NCBI RefSeq assembly: GCF_000378485.1
Contig: NZ_KB899974.1
Span: 94,354-158,353, forward strand
Length of the DNA: 64,000 bases
From: Flavobacterium rivuli WB 3.3-2 = DSM 21788
GTDB taxonomy: Bacteria; Bacteroidota; Bacteroidia; Flavobacteriales; Flavobacteriaceae
Direction of reading: 5' to 3'
Positions 8,998 to 16,919 of the stretch are shown here, piece by piece; the first letter of the stretch is position 1; each line of letters starts with the position of its first letter. The position numbers were made by a program, and so were the translations under genes. The notes below the pieces were generated by a model, which saw nothing but the letters and a program-made list of their open reading frames with translations, made no database searches and was not told the DNA's origin.

Positions 8998-10023
8998 ATG
9001 AATCAGGTTATTACTAAAACTCACCATGAACATTTTGGCTATCATAACGGCAAAGCAATATTTGTGTTCCGGTTGACAAATATACACGGAAATTATATTG
9101 AATTAACAAATTATGGAGCAATAGTAAAATCCATAGTGGTGCCGGATAAAAATGGATATCGCAGTAATGTGGTATTGGGTTACCCAACCCTTAAAGGGTA
9201 TTTGGCAGATAGAGCATATATAGGAGCAACCATAGGCAGGTTTGCTAACAGGATAGCAAATGCCCAATTTTCTATTGACGATCAACATTATCAATTGCAT
9301 AAAAACGATGGCATAAATAACAACCACAGCGGGTTTAGCGGGTTTAATAATAAAGTGTTCGACTTTGTTTTGGGTTATGATAATGTTGCCTTTTTGCTTG
9401 ATACCCCTGATGGCGAAGGTGGTTTTCCCGGCAAATTAAAAGTAAAAGTGGTCTACAAATGGACAGATGCCAATGAGTTTATAATAGAATATTTTGCAGA
9501 GACTGATAAACCTACGCCCGTAAATTTTACAAATCATGCTTATTTTAATTTGTCCGGTAGGGATGAAACTATTCATCGTCATAAGTTGCAAATAGAAGCG
9601 GATTCAATGTTAGAAAGTACACCGCAATATATTCCCACGGGGAAAATTATTCAGGTAAGCATGCAGGGCTTTCATGGCCAGGCGTTAAGCGATGTTATGA
9701 AAGACGGCGGACTCAATAACTTTTATATTTTTAATGATGATATACCAAAAAATAATCCGGTTTGTATACTTTCTGATGATGTTTCCGGTAGGGTAATGAA
9801 GGTTTTTACTACATATCCTGGAGTACAATTGTACACAGGCGATTTTTTAGATAGTGCAGACGAAGGGCATAATGGCAAGCGATATAAACCTTTTGATGGC
9901 CTTTGCCTGGAGTGCCAGTTCTATCCTGATAGCCCTAACCATGCTAATTTCCCGGATACTATTCTGCAACCGGGACGCACATATAAGCATACTATAACAT
10001 ACGCTTTTGGTATTAAATCATAA
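8998..10023 (+). CDS. galM: aldose 1-epimerase (galactose mutarotase)
   Basis: Interconverts alpha and beta anomers of aldoses such as galactose, the first step of the Leloir pathway. At 341 residues it has the normal length. Family signatures seen are NNHSGFSGFNNKVFD, FTNHAYFNLSG, which holds the catalytic His, and LECQFYPDSPNH, which holds the catalytic Glu. There is no signal peptide, so it acts in the cytoplasm. It is divergent from the AraC regulator and has its own promoter. No galK or galT lies in the window, so the rest of the pathway must be elsewhere. The gene symbol follows family similarity only. Confidence 0.92.
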   Translation: MNQVITKTHHEHFGYHNGKAIFVFRLTNIHGNYIELTNYGAIVKSIVVPDKNGYRSNVVLGYPTLKGYLADRAYIGATIGRFANRIANAQFSIDDQHYQLHKNDGINNNHSGFSGFNNKVFDFVLGYDNVAFLLDTPDGEGGFPGKLKVKVVYKWTDANEFIIEYFAETDKPTPVNFTNHAYFNLSGRDETIHRHKLQIEADSMLESTPQYIPTGKIIQVSMQGFHGQALSDVMKDGGLNNFYIFNDDIPKNNPVCILSDDVSGRVMKVFTTYPGVQLYTGDFLDSADEGHNGKRYKPFDGLCLECQFYPDSPNHANFPDTILQPGRTYKHTITYAFGIKS

Positions 10024-10036
10024 AGTAATCATAGTC

Positions 10037-10069
10037 TTGTACCGTCAGGAAAACTAATGGTTATATTTG
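10037..10069 (+). promoter_or_regulatory. promoter of the aldo/keto reductase at 10089
   Basis: TTG at 10037-10039 and TATATTTG at 10062-10069 lie 22 bp apart, fitting the Bacteroidota -33/-7 pattern. The leader would be about 12 nt, so the gene is probably transcribed separately from the epimerase despite the 65-bp gap. Confidence 0.6.
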
Positions 10070-10088
10070 TATTTTATACAAATTACGT

Positions 10089-10985
10089 ATGCAATACAAT
10101 ACCCTTAAAAGATCAGGCCTTAAAGTAAGCGAAGTCAGCTTTGGCTGTATGTCTTTAAAAGCTGATGTTAAAGATAATGATGTTATTATAGGCAAAGCCA
10201 TAAGCGAAGGCATTAACCTGTTTGATACTGCCGATCTTTATGATAAAGGCTCTAATGAACAACTGTTAGGCAATGCGCTAAAGGGCAAGAGAAACGATGT
10301 GCTGATATCTACCAAAGTAGGCAACCGCTGGAAAGAAGACGGTTCCGGTTGGGACTGGACACCGCGTAAAAACTACATTCTTAAAGCTATAGACGATAGC
10401 CTGAAACGTTTACAAACCGATTACATAGATTTATACCTGTTGCACGGGGGTACTATTGAAGATCCTGAAGATGAGGTTATTGAAGCTTTTGAACGATTAA
10501 CAGATTTAGGGAAGATACGTGCTTACGGCATTTCGTCTATTCGCCCTAATGTTATCAGGGAATATGTAAGCCGGTCGAATATTGCTGCGGTAATGACCCA
10601 ATACAGTTTATTAGATCGCAGGCCGGAAGAGGAAACTCTTAGTCTTTTGCAGAAAAATGAAATAGGTGTTTTGGCCCGTGGTACAGTAGCTTCGGGGCTA
10701 CTGGCAGATAAACCGGCTAAAGAATATCTAAATTTTACTAAAGAAGAAGTAACCGCTATTTTAAAAGAATTTAATGCGAATATCCCTGAAGGTAAAACGC
10801 CATCTGTTACCGCCACACGTTATGCAATAGATAATCCTGCTATAACTACCGCTGTAGTGGGTATAAGGACCATGCAACAATTGAAAGATGCCTTAGCTGC
10901 CGGGAATGCAAGTCCTTTGTCTGCAATTGAAATTGAAAATTTACAATTGTTAAAAAGTGTTAACTTTTATAAAGAACACCGTTAA
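10089..10985 (+). CDS. aldo/keto reductase
   Basis: A 298-residue NADPH-dependent oxidoreductase with the TIM-barrel AKR fold. The catalytic tetrad is visible: Asp and Tyr in FDTADLYDKG, Lys in ISTKVGN, His in YLLHGG. The C-terminal VVGIRTMQQLKDAL is the usual cofactor-binding segment. It probably reduces an aldehyde or ketone of a sugar or a reactive carbonyl. It follows galM on the same strand but has its own promoter. The substrate is not predictable. Confidence 0.9.
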   Translation: MQYNTLKRSGLKVSEVSFGCMSLKADVKDNDVIIGKAISEGINLFDTADLYDKGSNEQLLGNALKGKRNDVLISTKVGNRWKEDGSGWDWTPRKNYILKAIDDSLKRLQTDYIDLYLLHGGTIEDPEDEVIEAFERLTDLGKIRAYGISSIRPNVIREYVSRSNIAAVMTQYSLLDRRPEEETLSLLQKNEIGVLARGTVASGLLADKPAKEYLNFTKEEVTAILKEFNANIPEGKTPSVTATRYAIDNPAITTAVVGIRTMQQLKDALAAGNASPLSAIEIENLQLLKSVNFYKEHR

Positions 10986-11026
10986 AAAATATTTTAGCTG
11001 TATACTATATTTCTTACCTTTAGGGT

Positions 11027-12253
11027 ATGGACAGATTACAATTATATGGCAGGGCCGATTCGGCAGCGGTATATCCCATACGCGAATTTTTACGCCGCAG
11101 TGTGGTCGATTTCGACTGGATTGAAATTAACGATAAGAATATCGCTTCACAATTTTCTAAAGATACTACGGCAGCAATTAAATTTCCTGATGGAGACTTA
11201 GTTATTAACCCTACTATAGAACAAATTGCCAGACATTTGGGCTGGATAAAAAAGCCAAGCCTTGCAGAATATGACCTTTCTATATATGGAGCAGGCCCTG
11301 CGGGATTGAGTGCTGCGGTATATGCAGCATCTGAAGGGTTAAAGACTATTCTTGTAGAAAAAGAAGCTATAGGCGGGCAGGCGGGTACGAGCTCTCTAAT
11401 AGAAAACTATATGGGTTTCCCTAAAGGGATATCGGGTGCAGAACTGGCAGAAAGGGCACGGCAGCAGGCACTAAAATTTGGTGTGGAAATATTGCTGCTT
11501 GGCGAAGGTATAAAAGGTACTTTTTATGATAACCGCATTCATGTAGATCTTGCCAGTGGCGATAAAATGGTTGCCAAAGCTAACATTTGCGCTACAGGTA
11601 TAGATTATGCCGAACTGGGGCTGCCTAACGAAAAGCAATTTTTTAATAAAGGTGTTTATTATGGTGCGGGTATGGGCGAAGCCTGTTTTTGCAATGGTAA
11701 AGATGTGTACATCATAGGTGGTGGAAACTCGGCGGGGCAGGCAGCTTCTTACTTTTCGGGCTTTGCGCAAAATGTTTTTATGGTTATCCGAAAGGGCAAC
11801 CTTGCAGAAACGCTATCTGATTACCTTGTAAAACGCATTACCCAAATACCTAATATACACATACTTTATAATTCTGAAGTAAAAAAACTGGAAGGCGATA
11901 ATATATTACAGCGCATTTGTATTTATAACTCTGTTACCGGCAACGATGAGTGGCATGATACGAGTAAGCTCTTTATTTGCATAGGAGGTAAGCCAAATAC
12001 AGACTGGGCCGAAGATACAGCCATTATACGCGACAAAAACGGTTATCTTGTAACGGGCAGCGACCTTTTAGACTTTCAGGGTTTCCCTGCATGCTGGCCG
12101 CTGGAAAGAAGGCCCTATCATTTAGAAACCAGTATGCCCGGCTCTTTTGCCGCAGGCGATGTACGGTTTAACTCTGTTAAACGTGTTGCCGCCGCAGTGG
12201 GCGAGGGTGCCATGGCAGTAACTATGGTACATAAATATCTTGCAGAACTATAA
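11027..12253 (+). CDS. thioredoxin-reductase-like FAD/NAD(P)H oxidoreductase lacking the CxxC
   Basis: A 408-residue flavoprotein. Residues about 1-80 look like a thioredoxin/glutaredoxin-fold domain (FPDGDLVINPTIEQIARHLG). From about residue 85 follow the FAD site GAGPAGLSAAVYAASEG and the pyridine nucleotide site GGGNSAGQAA, with the C-terminal FAD motif SFAAGDVR. Where true thioredoxin reductases carry the redox CxxC, this protein reads GEACFCNG, which is not the standard motif. It therefore probably transfers electrons by another route or to another partner. It is 22 bp upstream of a UBP zinc-finger gene, so the two are likely cotranscribed. Confidence 0.85.
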   Translation: MDRLQLYGRADSAAVYPIREFLRRSVVDFDWIEINDKNIASQFSKDTTAAIKFPDGDLVINPTIEQIARHLGWIKKPSLAEYDLSIYGAGPAGLSAAVYAASEGLKTILVEKEAIGGQAGTSSLIENYMGFPKGISGAELAERARQQALKFGVEILLLGEGIKGTFYDNRIHVDLASGDKMVAKANICATGIDYAELGLPNEKQFFNKGVYYGAGMGEACFCNGKDVYIIGGGNSAGQAASYFSGFAQNVFMVIRKGNLAETLSDYLVKRITQIPNIHILYNSEVKKLEGDNILQRICIYNSVTGNDEWHDTSKLFICIGGKPNTDWAEDTAIIRDKNGYLVTGSDLLDFQGFPACWPLERRPYHLETSMPGSFAAGDVRFNSVKRVAAAVGEGAMAVTMVHKYLAEL

Positions 12254-12275
12254 CTACTAAATCAAAAAAAACATT

Positions 12276-12548
12276 ATGAGCGATCCTAATTTTTGCAGCC
12301 ACTTAAATGCTATAAGAGAAGTTATTACCAGCAAAACAAACGTATGCGAAGAGTGTGTAAAGCAACATACCCAGTGGGTGCATTTGCGCATTTGCCAGGA
12401 TTGTGGCGTTACCTTATGCTGCGACCAGTCGCCGCAGCAGCACATGCGTAAACACCATAATGCTACCGGTCACCCTGTTATAGCATCGGCACAACCGGGA
12501 GAACGCTGGTTGTATTGCTTTGTAGACGACGAAATGTTAGAGTATTAA
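12276..12548 (+). CDS. UBP-type zinc finger protein
   Basis: A 90-residue protein made almost wholly of one ZnF-UBP domain. The zinc ligands are seen in order: C..H at the start, CEEC, CQDCG, CC, then the histidines of QQHMRKHH and GHPV. In eukaryotes this fold binds the ubiquitin C-terminus; bacterial members have no settled role. The WLYCFVDDEML end is typical of the bacterial family. Coupling to the flavoprotein upstream suggests a redox or stress task, which is inference. Confidence 0.88.
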   Translation: MSDPNFCSHLNAIREVITSKTNVCEECVKQHTQWVHLRICQDCGVTLCCDQSPQQHMRKHHNATGHPVIASAQPGERWLYCFVDDEMLEY

Positions 12549-12595
12549 AATTACGCATTTTTCTTTAGTAAAACCAACGGAGTCACTTTATTGCC

Positions 12596-12633
12596 ATTAT
12601 GCACAATTATCCTGATTAGTTTTGTGCGATAAT
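12596..12633. repeat. inverted repeat between convergent genes
   Basis: ATTAT-GCACAA (12596-12606) faces TTGTGC-g-ATAAT (12622-12633) across a 15-nt loop. It lies in the 234-bp gap between the zinc-finger gene and the end of the kai operon. Neither strand shows a T run, so it may end transcription weakly in both directions or be a relic. Nothing else recognisable is in this gap. Confidence 0.35.
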
Positions 12634-12782
12634 CCCGCATTGTCCATTTGGAAGGCTTATTAGTAATGCACCCCGTATTCATTTTGCACATCAAAGTGAT
12701 ACGGGTATTCTATGCAGTGACCGTGCTGATTTGTTACAACTTTATAAAACCAGTATTTATAATTTTGTGTGTAATTATAAAT

Positions 12783-13187
12783 CTATGCGTTATCCAGGAT
12801 AGAAATAATTTTGTTAGGAATATCGTCAAATTCTTCAAGGCTAAATGGTTTTATAAGGAACCCTTTTACACCAAGTTCTCTGCCCCGTGCTTCATAAGAC
12901 GGGTTTATTGATGTAGAATACACAAAACATGGTATTTTGTTAAATTCTGAATTATCTTTAATTTGAATTAAAGCCTCAATACCATTCATTATGGGCATGT
13001 TAATATCGGTAAGTATAATGTCGGGAATATTGTTAGTATTGTTCTTTAGGTACTCAACTAATTCCTCTCCGTTATTAACCAAATTTACCTTTGCATAAAA
13101 ATCGTTCCTGGTAAAACTTTCAACTACAAGCATGCCATCATCAGGATCATCCTCTGCAATTACAATATGTAGGTTAGTTAATATCAT
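12783..13187 (-). CDS. stand-alone response regulator receiver of the kai operon
   Basis: A 134-residue single REC domain with no output domain. The acidic pocket is AEDDPDD near residue 11, the phosphoacceptor is D61 in LTDINMP, and the conserved Lys is K113 in IKPFS. The sequence resembles the Rcp1-type single-domain receivers. Its ATG lies inside the kinase gene (14-nt overlap), so translation is coupled and the kinase upstream is the expected partner. Output is probably by protein contact or phosphorelay, not by DNA binding. It is the last gene of the operon. Confidence 0.88.
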   Translation of the reverse strand: MILTNLHIVIAEDDPDDGMLVVESFTRNDFYAKVNLVNNGEELVEYLKNNTNNIPDIILTDINMPIMNGIEALIQIKDNSEFNKIPCFVYSTSINPSYEARGRELGVKGFLIKPFSLEEFDDIPNKIISILDNA

Positions 13188-14433
13188 TTACAGGGAAATA
13201 AAGGTTAAAGGTGCTGCCACTTCCTATTATACTTTCTACAGTAATGTGTCCGTTATGGTTTTCCATTATTTTCTTGCAGATGGCAAGGCCAATTCCGTTT
13301 CCGGAGTATTCGTTTCGCATGTGCAACCTTTGAAAGATAGTAAATATTTTGCTTATATGGGCTTTTTCCATTCCTATACCATTGTCTGTTATGCTAACCT
13401 TATGATATTTAATTTTACCTTCGGTAACTATATCATGCGCATATTTAATTTTAATTACAGGTATACCATTTTCTCTACTGTACTTAATGGCATTAATAAT
13501 AAGGTTAGAAAACAACTGCCTCATTTGTACCTTTGAACCCTTTATTACGGGCAGGCTGTCACTTTCTATAATGGCAGCTTTTTCCTGTATTGTAATTTCA
13601 AGGTCGTCGATAACCTCTTTTAAAACTTCGTCTAAGGATATTTTTAATTCCTCATCTTTATTAGCTATAAAAGCATACTTAACAAGGTCATCTACCAGCG
13701 AGTTTAGTCGTAATGCCGATGATTTAATAATATTGTGGTAAACGGCATCCTCATTTTCCTCACTACCATTAAGGCGTGCAGTATACATTAATATTTTGCG
13801 CAACGGCTCTTTAAGGTCGTGCGATATAACATGTATAAATTGCTCCAGGCTGGTGTTACTGGCATTTAATTCATGAATTTTATCTTCCAGTTCGTGTTGG
13901 TGCTTTACGAGTGCCAGTTCGTGCCCTTTCTTTTCAGAAAGGTCGGTAACTACAACGCCAATAGCAGGTACAGTAGGGTGCAGGTCGGTTAAAGATATGT
14001 AAACGGGGATGTTTCTGTCGTTACCTTTCAATGTAAATTCTCCCTTAACAGGCCCGTCATTTAACGAATTCTTTAGCCTTACATAATCCCTGTGAGAGTT
14101 TACATATTCTGTAAAATAGCTGCCGGTAATTTTACTTGCTGGAATGCCTATAAGCTGAGAAAAATAGTCGTTACAGTATAATATAAGCCCATCGTCGGAG
14201 ATACTTAATGCACCTTCTCCAAATTTTTCGATAAGGATACGGTACGTATAATCAGCACTTTCTATAGAGTATATCTCTGCCTTGCCTTCTTTCTGTACCA
14301 CCAATGCATCTACAGATCCATCCCTGATGGCATCAATAATATTATTGGCATCATCCAGCTGGCTGCGCAAGGTTTCAATTTCCTGTTCAAGGTGGCTTAT
14401 ATGTAAATCTTTATCTTCCAAATTAAAGGTCAA
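13174..14433 (-). CDS. cytoplasmic PAS-domain histidine kinase of the kai operon
   Basis: A 419-residue kinase without membrane segments. An N-terminal coiled coil (1-35) leads to a PAS domain (about 60-165), then a second coiled stretch, a HisKA domain with phosphoacceptor H205 in VISHDLKEPLR, and a HATPase domain with the N box NLIINAIKYS and G boxes DNGIGM and GNGIGLAICKK. The only start that includes the whole N-terminus is a TTG at 14433, which overlaps the end of the second kaiB gene by 11 nt. In cyanobacteria the kinase SasA reads KaiC through a KaiB-like domain; this kinase has none, but two separate KaiB proteins are made next to it. Role as output kinase of the Kai proteins is inference from context. 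Confidence 0.87.
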   Translation of the reverse strand: MTFNLEDKDLHISHLEQEIETLRSQLDDANNIIDAIRDGSVDALVVQKEGKAEIYSIESADYTYRILIEKFGEGALSISDDGLILYCNDYFSQLIGIPASKITGSYFTEYVNSHRDYVRLKNSLNDGPVKGEFTLKGNDRNIPVYISLTDLHPTVPAIGVVVTDLSEKKGHELALVKHQHELEDKIHELNASNTSLEQFIHVISHDLKEPLRKILMYTARLNGSEENEDAVYHNIIKSSALRLNSLVDDLVKYAFIANKDEELKISLDEVLKEVIDDLEITIQEKAAIIESDSLPVIKGSKVQMRQLFSNLIINAIKYSRENGIPVIKIKYAHDIVTEGKIKYHKVSITDNGIGMEKAHISKIFTIFQRLHMRNEYSGNGIGLAICKKIMENHNGHITVESIIGSGSTFNLYFPVNDIN

Positions 14434-14719
14434 GTATTCTTAAAACTTTTTCGGTATCCGACAAATCACCCATAATAATTCGGGGTGTATTCGGGGCTGT
14501 TTTTATTAAGGTGGGGATGCCTACAATCTGATAATTTACTGCCTGTTCCCTGTCGCGGCTTATATCTATGATTTGTATCTCAAAGTTGCCGGGCAGGTAA
14601 GTATCGCAAATTTTGCGCAGGTTTTCTATGGCGTGGCCTGATTTAACAGACATGCCCGAAACAAAAAGTAAAAACTCATGTCTCCCAGATTCGGCAGTGC
14701 TGTTTTGGCCGTTTTCCAA
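14423..14719 (-). CDS. divergent KaiB-like protein
   Basis: A 98-residue thioredoxin-fold KaiB family member, less typical than its upstream neighbour. The KaiB pattern is clear: LLFVSGMSVKSGHAIENL, then EIQIIDISRD, VGIPTLI and the C-terminal IIMGDLSDTEKVLRIL. The start must be a TTG at 14719, 5 bp after the stop of the other kaiB, because the first ATG inside would remove the first beta strand. An extra 13 residues precede the fold. It may compete with KaiB for KaiC or link KaiC to the kinase; this is inference. Confidence 0.86.
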   Translation of the reverse strand: MENGQNSTAESGRHEFLLFVSGMSVKSGHAIENLRKICDTYLPGNFEIQIIDISRDREQAVNYQIVGIPTLIKTAPNTPRIIMGDLSDTEKVLRILDL

Positions 14720-14724
14720 TTTAA

Positions 14725-15015
14725 TTAAGTTAAGGGTTTAATGTTTAATCCTACAAGTACCCTTTCTTCGTTACTAAGGTCGCCTATAATTTTGCGTATT
14801 GGCTCAGGAAATTTCCTAACCAGTGTGGGTACTGCAAGTATCTGGTCACCTTCTGCCAGTTGCGGGTTTTGCAACAGGTCTATAATCTCTATGCTGTAAA
14901 TACCTTTAAGGTGTTCTTCGGCATATTTTTTTATGTTATTTAATGCTTTGATAGACTTTGGCGTTTGCCCGGCTATGTAAAGCATTAATTGCCATTCGGC
15001 TACTTTTTCTGCCAT
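14725..15015 (-). CDS. kaiB: circadian clock protein KaiB homologue
   Basis: A 96-residue protein very close to the classical KaiB pattern. It shows LMLYIAGQTPKSIKAL, IEIIDLLQNPQLAEGDQ, AVPTLVRKFPEPIRKIIGDL and NEERVLVGL, nearly the same order and spacing as cyanobacterial KaiB. In cyanobacteria KaiB switches fold and binds the CI ring of KaiC. The gene begins one base before kaiC ends (TAATG overlap), so the two are translationally coupled. Whether it takes part in any rhythm here is unknown; some bacterial KaiB/KaiC pairs, for example in Legionella, act in stress adaptation. Confidence 0.92.
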   Translation of the reverse strand: MAEKVAEWQLMLYIAGQTPKSIKALNNIKKYAEEHLKGIYSIEIIDLLQNPQLAEGDQILAVPTLVRKFPEPIRKIIGDLSNEERVLVGLNIKPLT

Positions 15016-16691
15016 TATCTAATTTCTTTATTATTTAAAGACACCTTTGCCTGCAAGGCTTCGGTAGCTTTTAAGATGCTTAGTTCTTCTTCAACCGATT
15101 CAAACTCGTTTTTAAGCGCTTCAATATTGGCTTCAAGTAATTTACGCTTACGGGCAATCTCACGGTCTTTGCGTTCCAGTTCGTTTTGCAGGGTAACCTC
15201 GGTTACTTCTTTATTAAGCTGATTGGTTTTCCTGGCGGTGCCTGTCAATATACCATTAGGACCCATCTCTATATCAAGCAATTCTATCCCTTTAGCCGTA
15301 ATTACAAATTCGCGCACCTGGTTAGAGTGGCCCATACCACGCGATTTTACTATAAACAGCCCACGGTTGCGTTCTCCTACACCTTCCATATCACGCACTG
15401 TAACCCAAGTGTCTACTAACGATGAAACCGATTCTTCGGCAAGGTCAGGCCTGGAGTTTTCGTTTTGTTTATTAAGTGAAGTAAACAGGGCGGTGATATT
15501 ATTAAACTTAAGCATGTCTATTAAACGTACCAGCATAGAGCGTACTTCCTGCTCGCTGCCCACGCTTATAAGGTTGCTTATAGGGTCTATTATAACTGTT
15601 GTGGGTTTAAAATCTTTAATCATTTTGCGAAGCTTAAGCAAGTGCAGCTCTAATCCGTTTAATGATGGGCGGGAAGAGTGTATTTGTAAAAGTCCTGACT
15701 GTATATATTTATCAAGGTCCATACCTATAGACTTCATGTTACGCACCAATTGCTGTGGCGATTCTTCAAAGGCAAAAAACACGGTACGTTCGCCTTTGCG
15801 GCATTGCTCTTCGGCAAAGTAAGCGGCGATAGTGGTCTTAGCAGTACCTGCCGTACCCGATATTAATATGTTACTACCACGGTAAAAACCGCCGCTTGCA
15901 AACATGCTGTCGAGGCCGGGAACCCCTGTAGATACAATATCCGATGATACCTCATTATCAAGTCTTAGCGACGTAATAGGTAATACAGATATACCATCTT
16001 CGTCTATAAGGAAAGGGTATTCGTTAGTGCCGTGGGTAGACCCGCGGTATTTTACTATACGCAGCCTTCGTGTAGAAACCTGTTCTATTACCCTGTGGTC
16101 TAATACTATAACACAGTCCGATACATATTCTTCAAGTCCCTGGCGTGTTAATGTTGCTTCTCCGCGCTCTCCGGTTATTACCGCAGTAACGCCTTTTTCT
16201 TTTAACCAATGAAAAAGCCTGCGCAGCTCTGCCCTTAAAATTGCCTGGTTATCAAGCCCCGAAAATAAAGACTCTATAGTGTCAAGCACCACGCGGGTAG
16301 CTTTTACCGTATCTATGGCGTGTGCAAGGCGAATAAAGAGTCCGTCAAGGTCATATTCTCCTGCTTCTTCAATTTCAGAACGTTCTACACGCACATAATC
16401 CACCACCAGCTTTTTATCGGCCTTAAGTTTTTCAAGGTCAAAACCAAGAGATTTTACGTTTAAAGAAAGGTCATTACTGGGCTCTTCAAACGACATGAAA
16501 ACTCCCGGTTCATTATATTCTGTTATACCTTTAATTAAAAACTGCATAGACAGTAGTGTCTTACCACATCCTGCGCCGCCACATATAAGGGTAGGCCGGC
16601 CTTTAGGAAACCCGCCTTCGGTAATCTCATCAAGCCCTTCTATTCCTGTTGGCGTCTTCGGGAATTGAAACTTGTCATTTTCATTCGTCAT
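15015..16691 (-). CDS. kaiC: KaiC-family double-ATPase with C-terminal coiled coil
   Basis: A 558-residue protein with two RecA-like domains. CI has Walker A GGAGCGKT (38-45) and catalytic Glu pair E69-E70. CII has GTAGTAKT (279-286), with Ala where the last glycine of the loop usually is (seen in other KaiC homologues), and E309-E310. At the place of the cyanobacterial autophosphorylation pair Ser-Thr, this protein has S423-S424; the third site, T426 in Synechococcus, is Ala here (A418). After about residue 490 a highly charged coiled coil replaces the KaiA-binding tail. No kaiA is present. ATG at 16691 is chosen over a GTG six codons upstream. First gene of a five-gene operon. Confidence 0.92.
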   Translation of the reverse strand: MTNENDKFQFPKTPTGIEGLDEITEGGFPKGRPTLICGGAGCGKTLLSMQFLIKGITEYNEPGVFMSFEEPSNDLSLNVKSLGFDLEKLKADKKLVVDYVRVERSEIEEAGEYDLDGLFIRLAHAIDTVKATRVVLDTIESLFSGLDNQAILRAELRRLFHWLKEKGVTAVITGERGEATLTRQGLEEYVSDCVIVLDHRVIEQVSTRRLRIVKYRGSTHGTNEYPFLIDEDGISVLPITSLRLDNEVSSDIVSTGVPGLDSMFASGGFYRGSNILISGTAGTAKTTIAAYFAEEQCRKGERTVFFAFEESPQQLVRNMKSIGMDLDKYIQSGLLQIHSSRPSLNGLELHLLKLRKMIKDFKPTTVIIDPISNLISVGSEQEVRSMLVRLIDMLKFNNITALFTSLNKQNENSRPDLAEESVSSLVDTWVTVRDMEGVGERNRGLFIVKSRGMGHSNQVREFVITAKGIELLDIEMGPNGILTGTARKTNQLNKEVTEVTLQNELERKDREIARKRKLLEANIEALKNEFESVEEELSILKATEALQAKVSLNNKEIR

Positions 16692-16732
16692 GATATTTGC
16701 TTCTTGCACGGTACCTGATTTAAAATATTATC

Positions 16733-16767
16733 CAAATCTAACCATTTAAAGTCAGATTATAACAAAA
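16733..16767 (-). promoter_or_regulatory. promoter of the kai operon
   Basis: On the minus strand TTTTG (16763-16767) and TAGATTTG (16733-16740) are separated by about 22 bp, which is a full Bacteroidota -33/-7 match. The leader to the kaiC ATG would be about 35 nt. It lies 150 bp past the end of the efflux operon, so the kai genes have their own start. Confidence 0.65.
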
Positions 16768-16856
16768 TGTAAATTTCAGGTAATCATTTAGAATGACTTT
16801 ACGCATTAACATATAATTATTCTATTTTTTTGTAAGAATTATTTTGTGTCTACTAT

Positions 16857-16890
16857 AAAAAAAAAGATAGGCGACCCATTACAGATCGCC
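16857..16890 (-). terminator. terminator of the RND efflux operon
   Basis: Read on the minus strand: GGCGA, an 11-nt loop, TCGCC, then a short spacer and a run of nine T. The stem is only 5 bp but the T tract is strong. It starts 30 bp after the stop of the outer-membrane efflux gene and separates that operon from kai. Confidence 0.6.
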
Positions 16891-16919
16891 CCTCTCTCAA
16901 TAAACAAAACCTCGAAAAA

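Noticed and set aside
13174..14433. SasA homologue for the kinase of the kai operon
   Set aside because: SasA has an N-terminal KaiB-like domain; this kinase has a PAS domain instead, so the name would overstate the similarity.
15223..15822. Long plus-strand frame opposite kaiC
   Set aside because: Ser/Arg-rich shadow of the KaiC codons with no similarity to any family.
16691..16709. GTG start six codons upstream of the kaiC ATG
   Set aside because: The ATG at 16691 begins just before the conserved N-terminal region, and the extra codons add nothing conserved.
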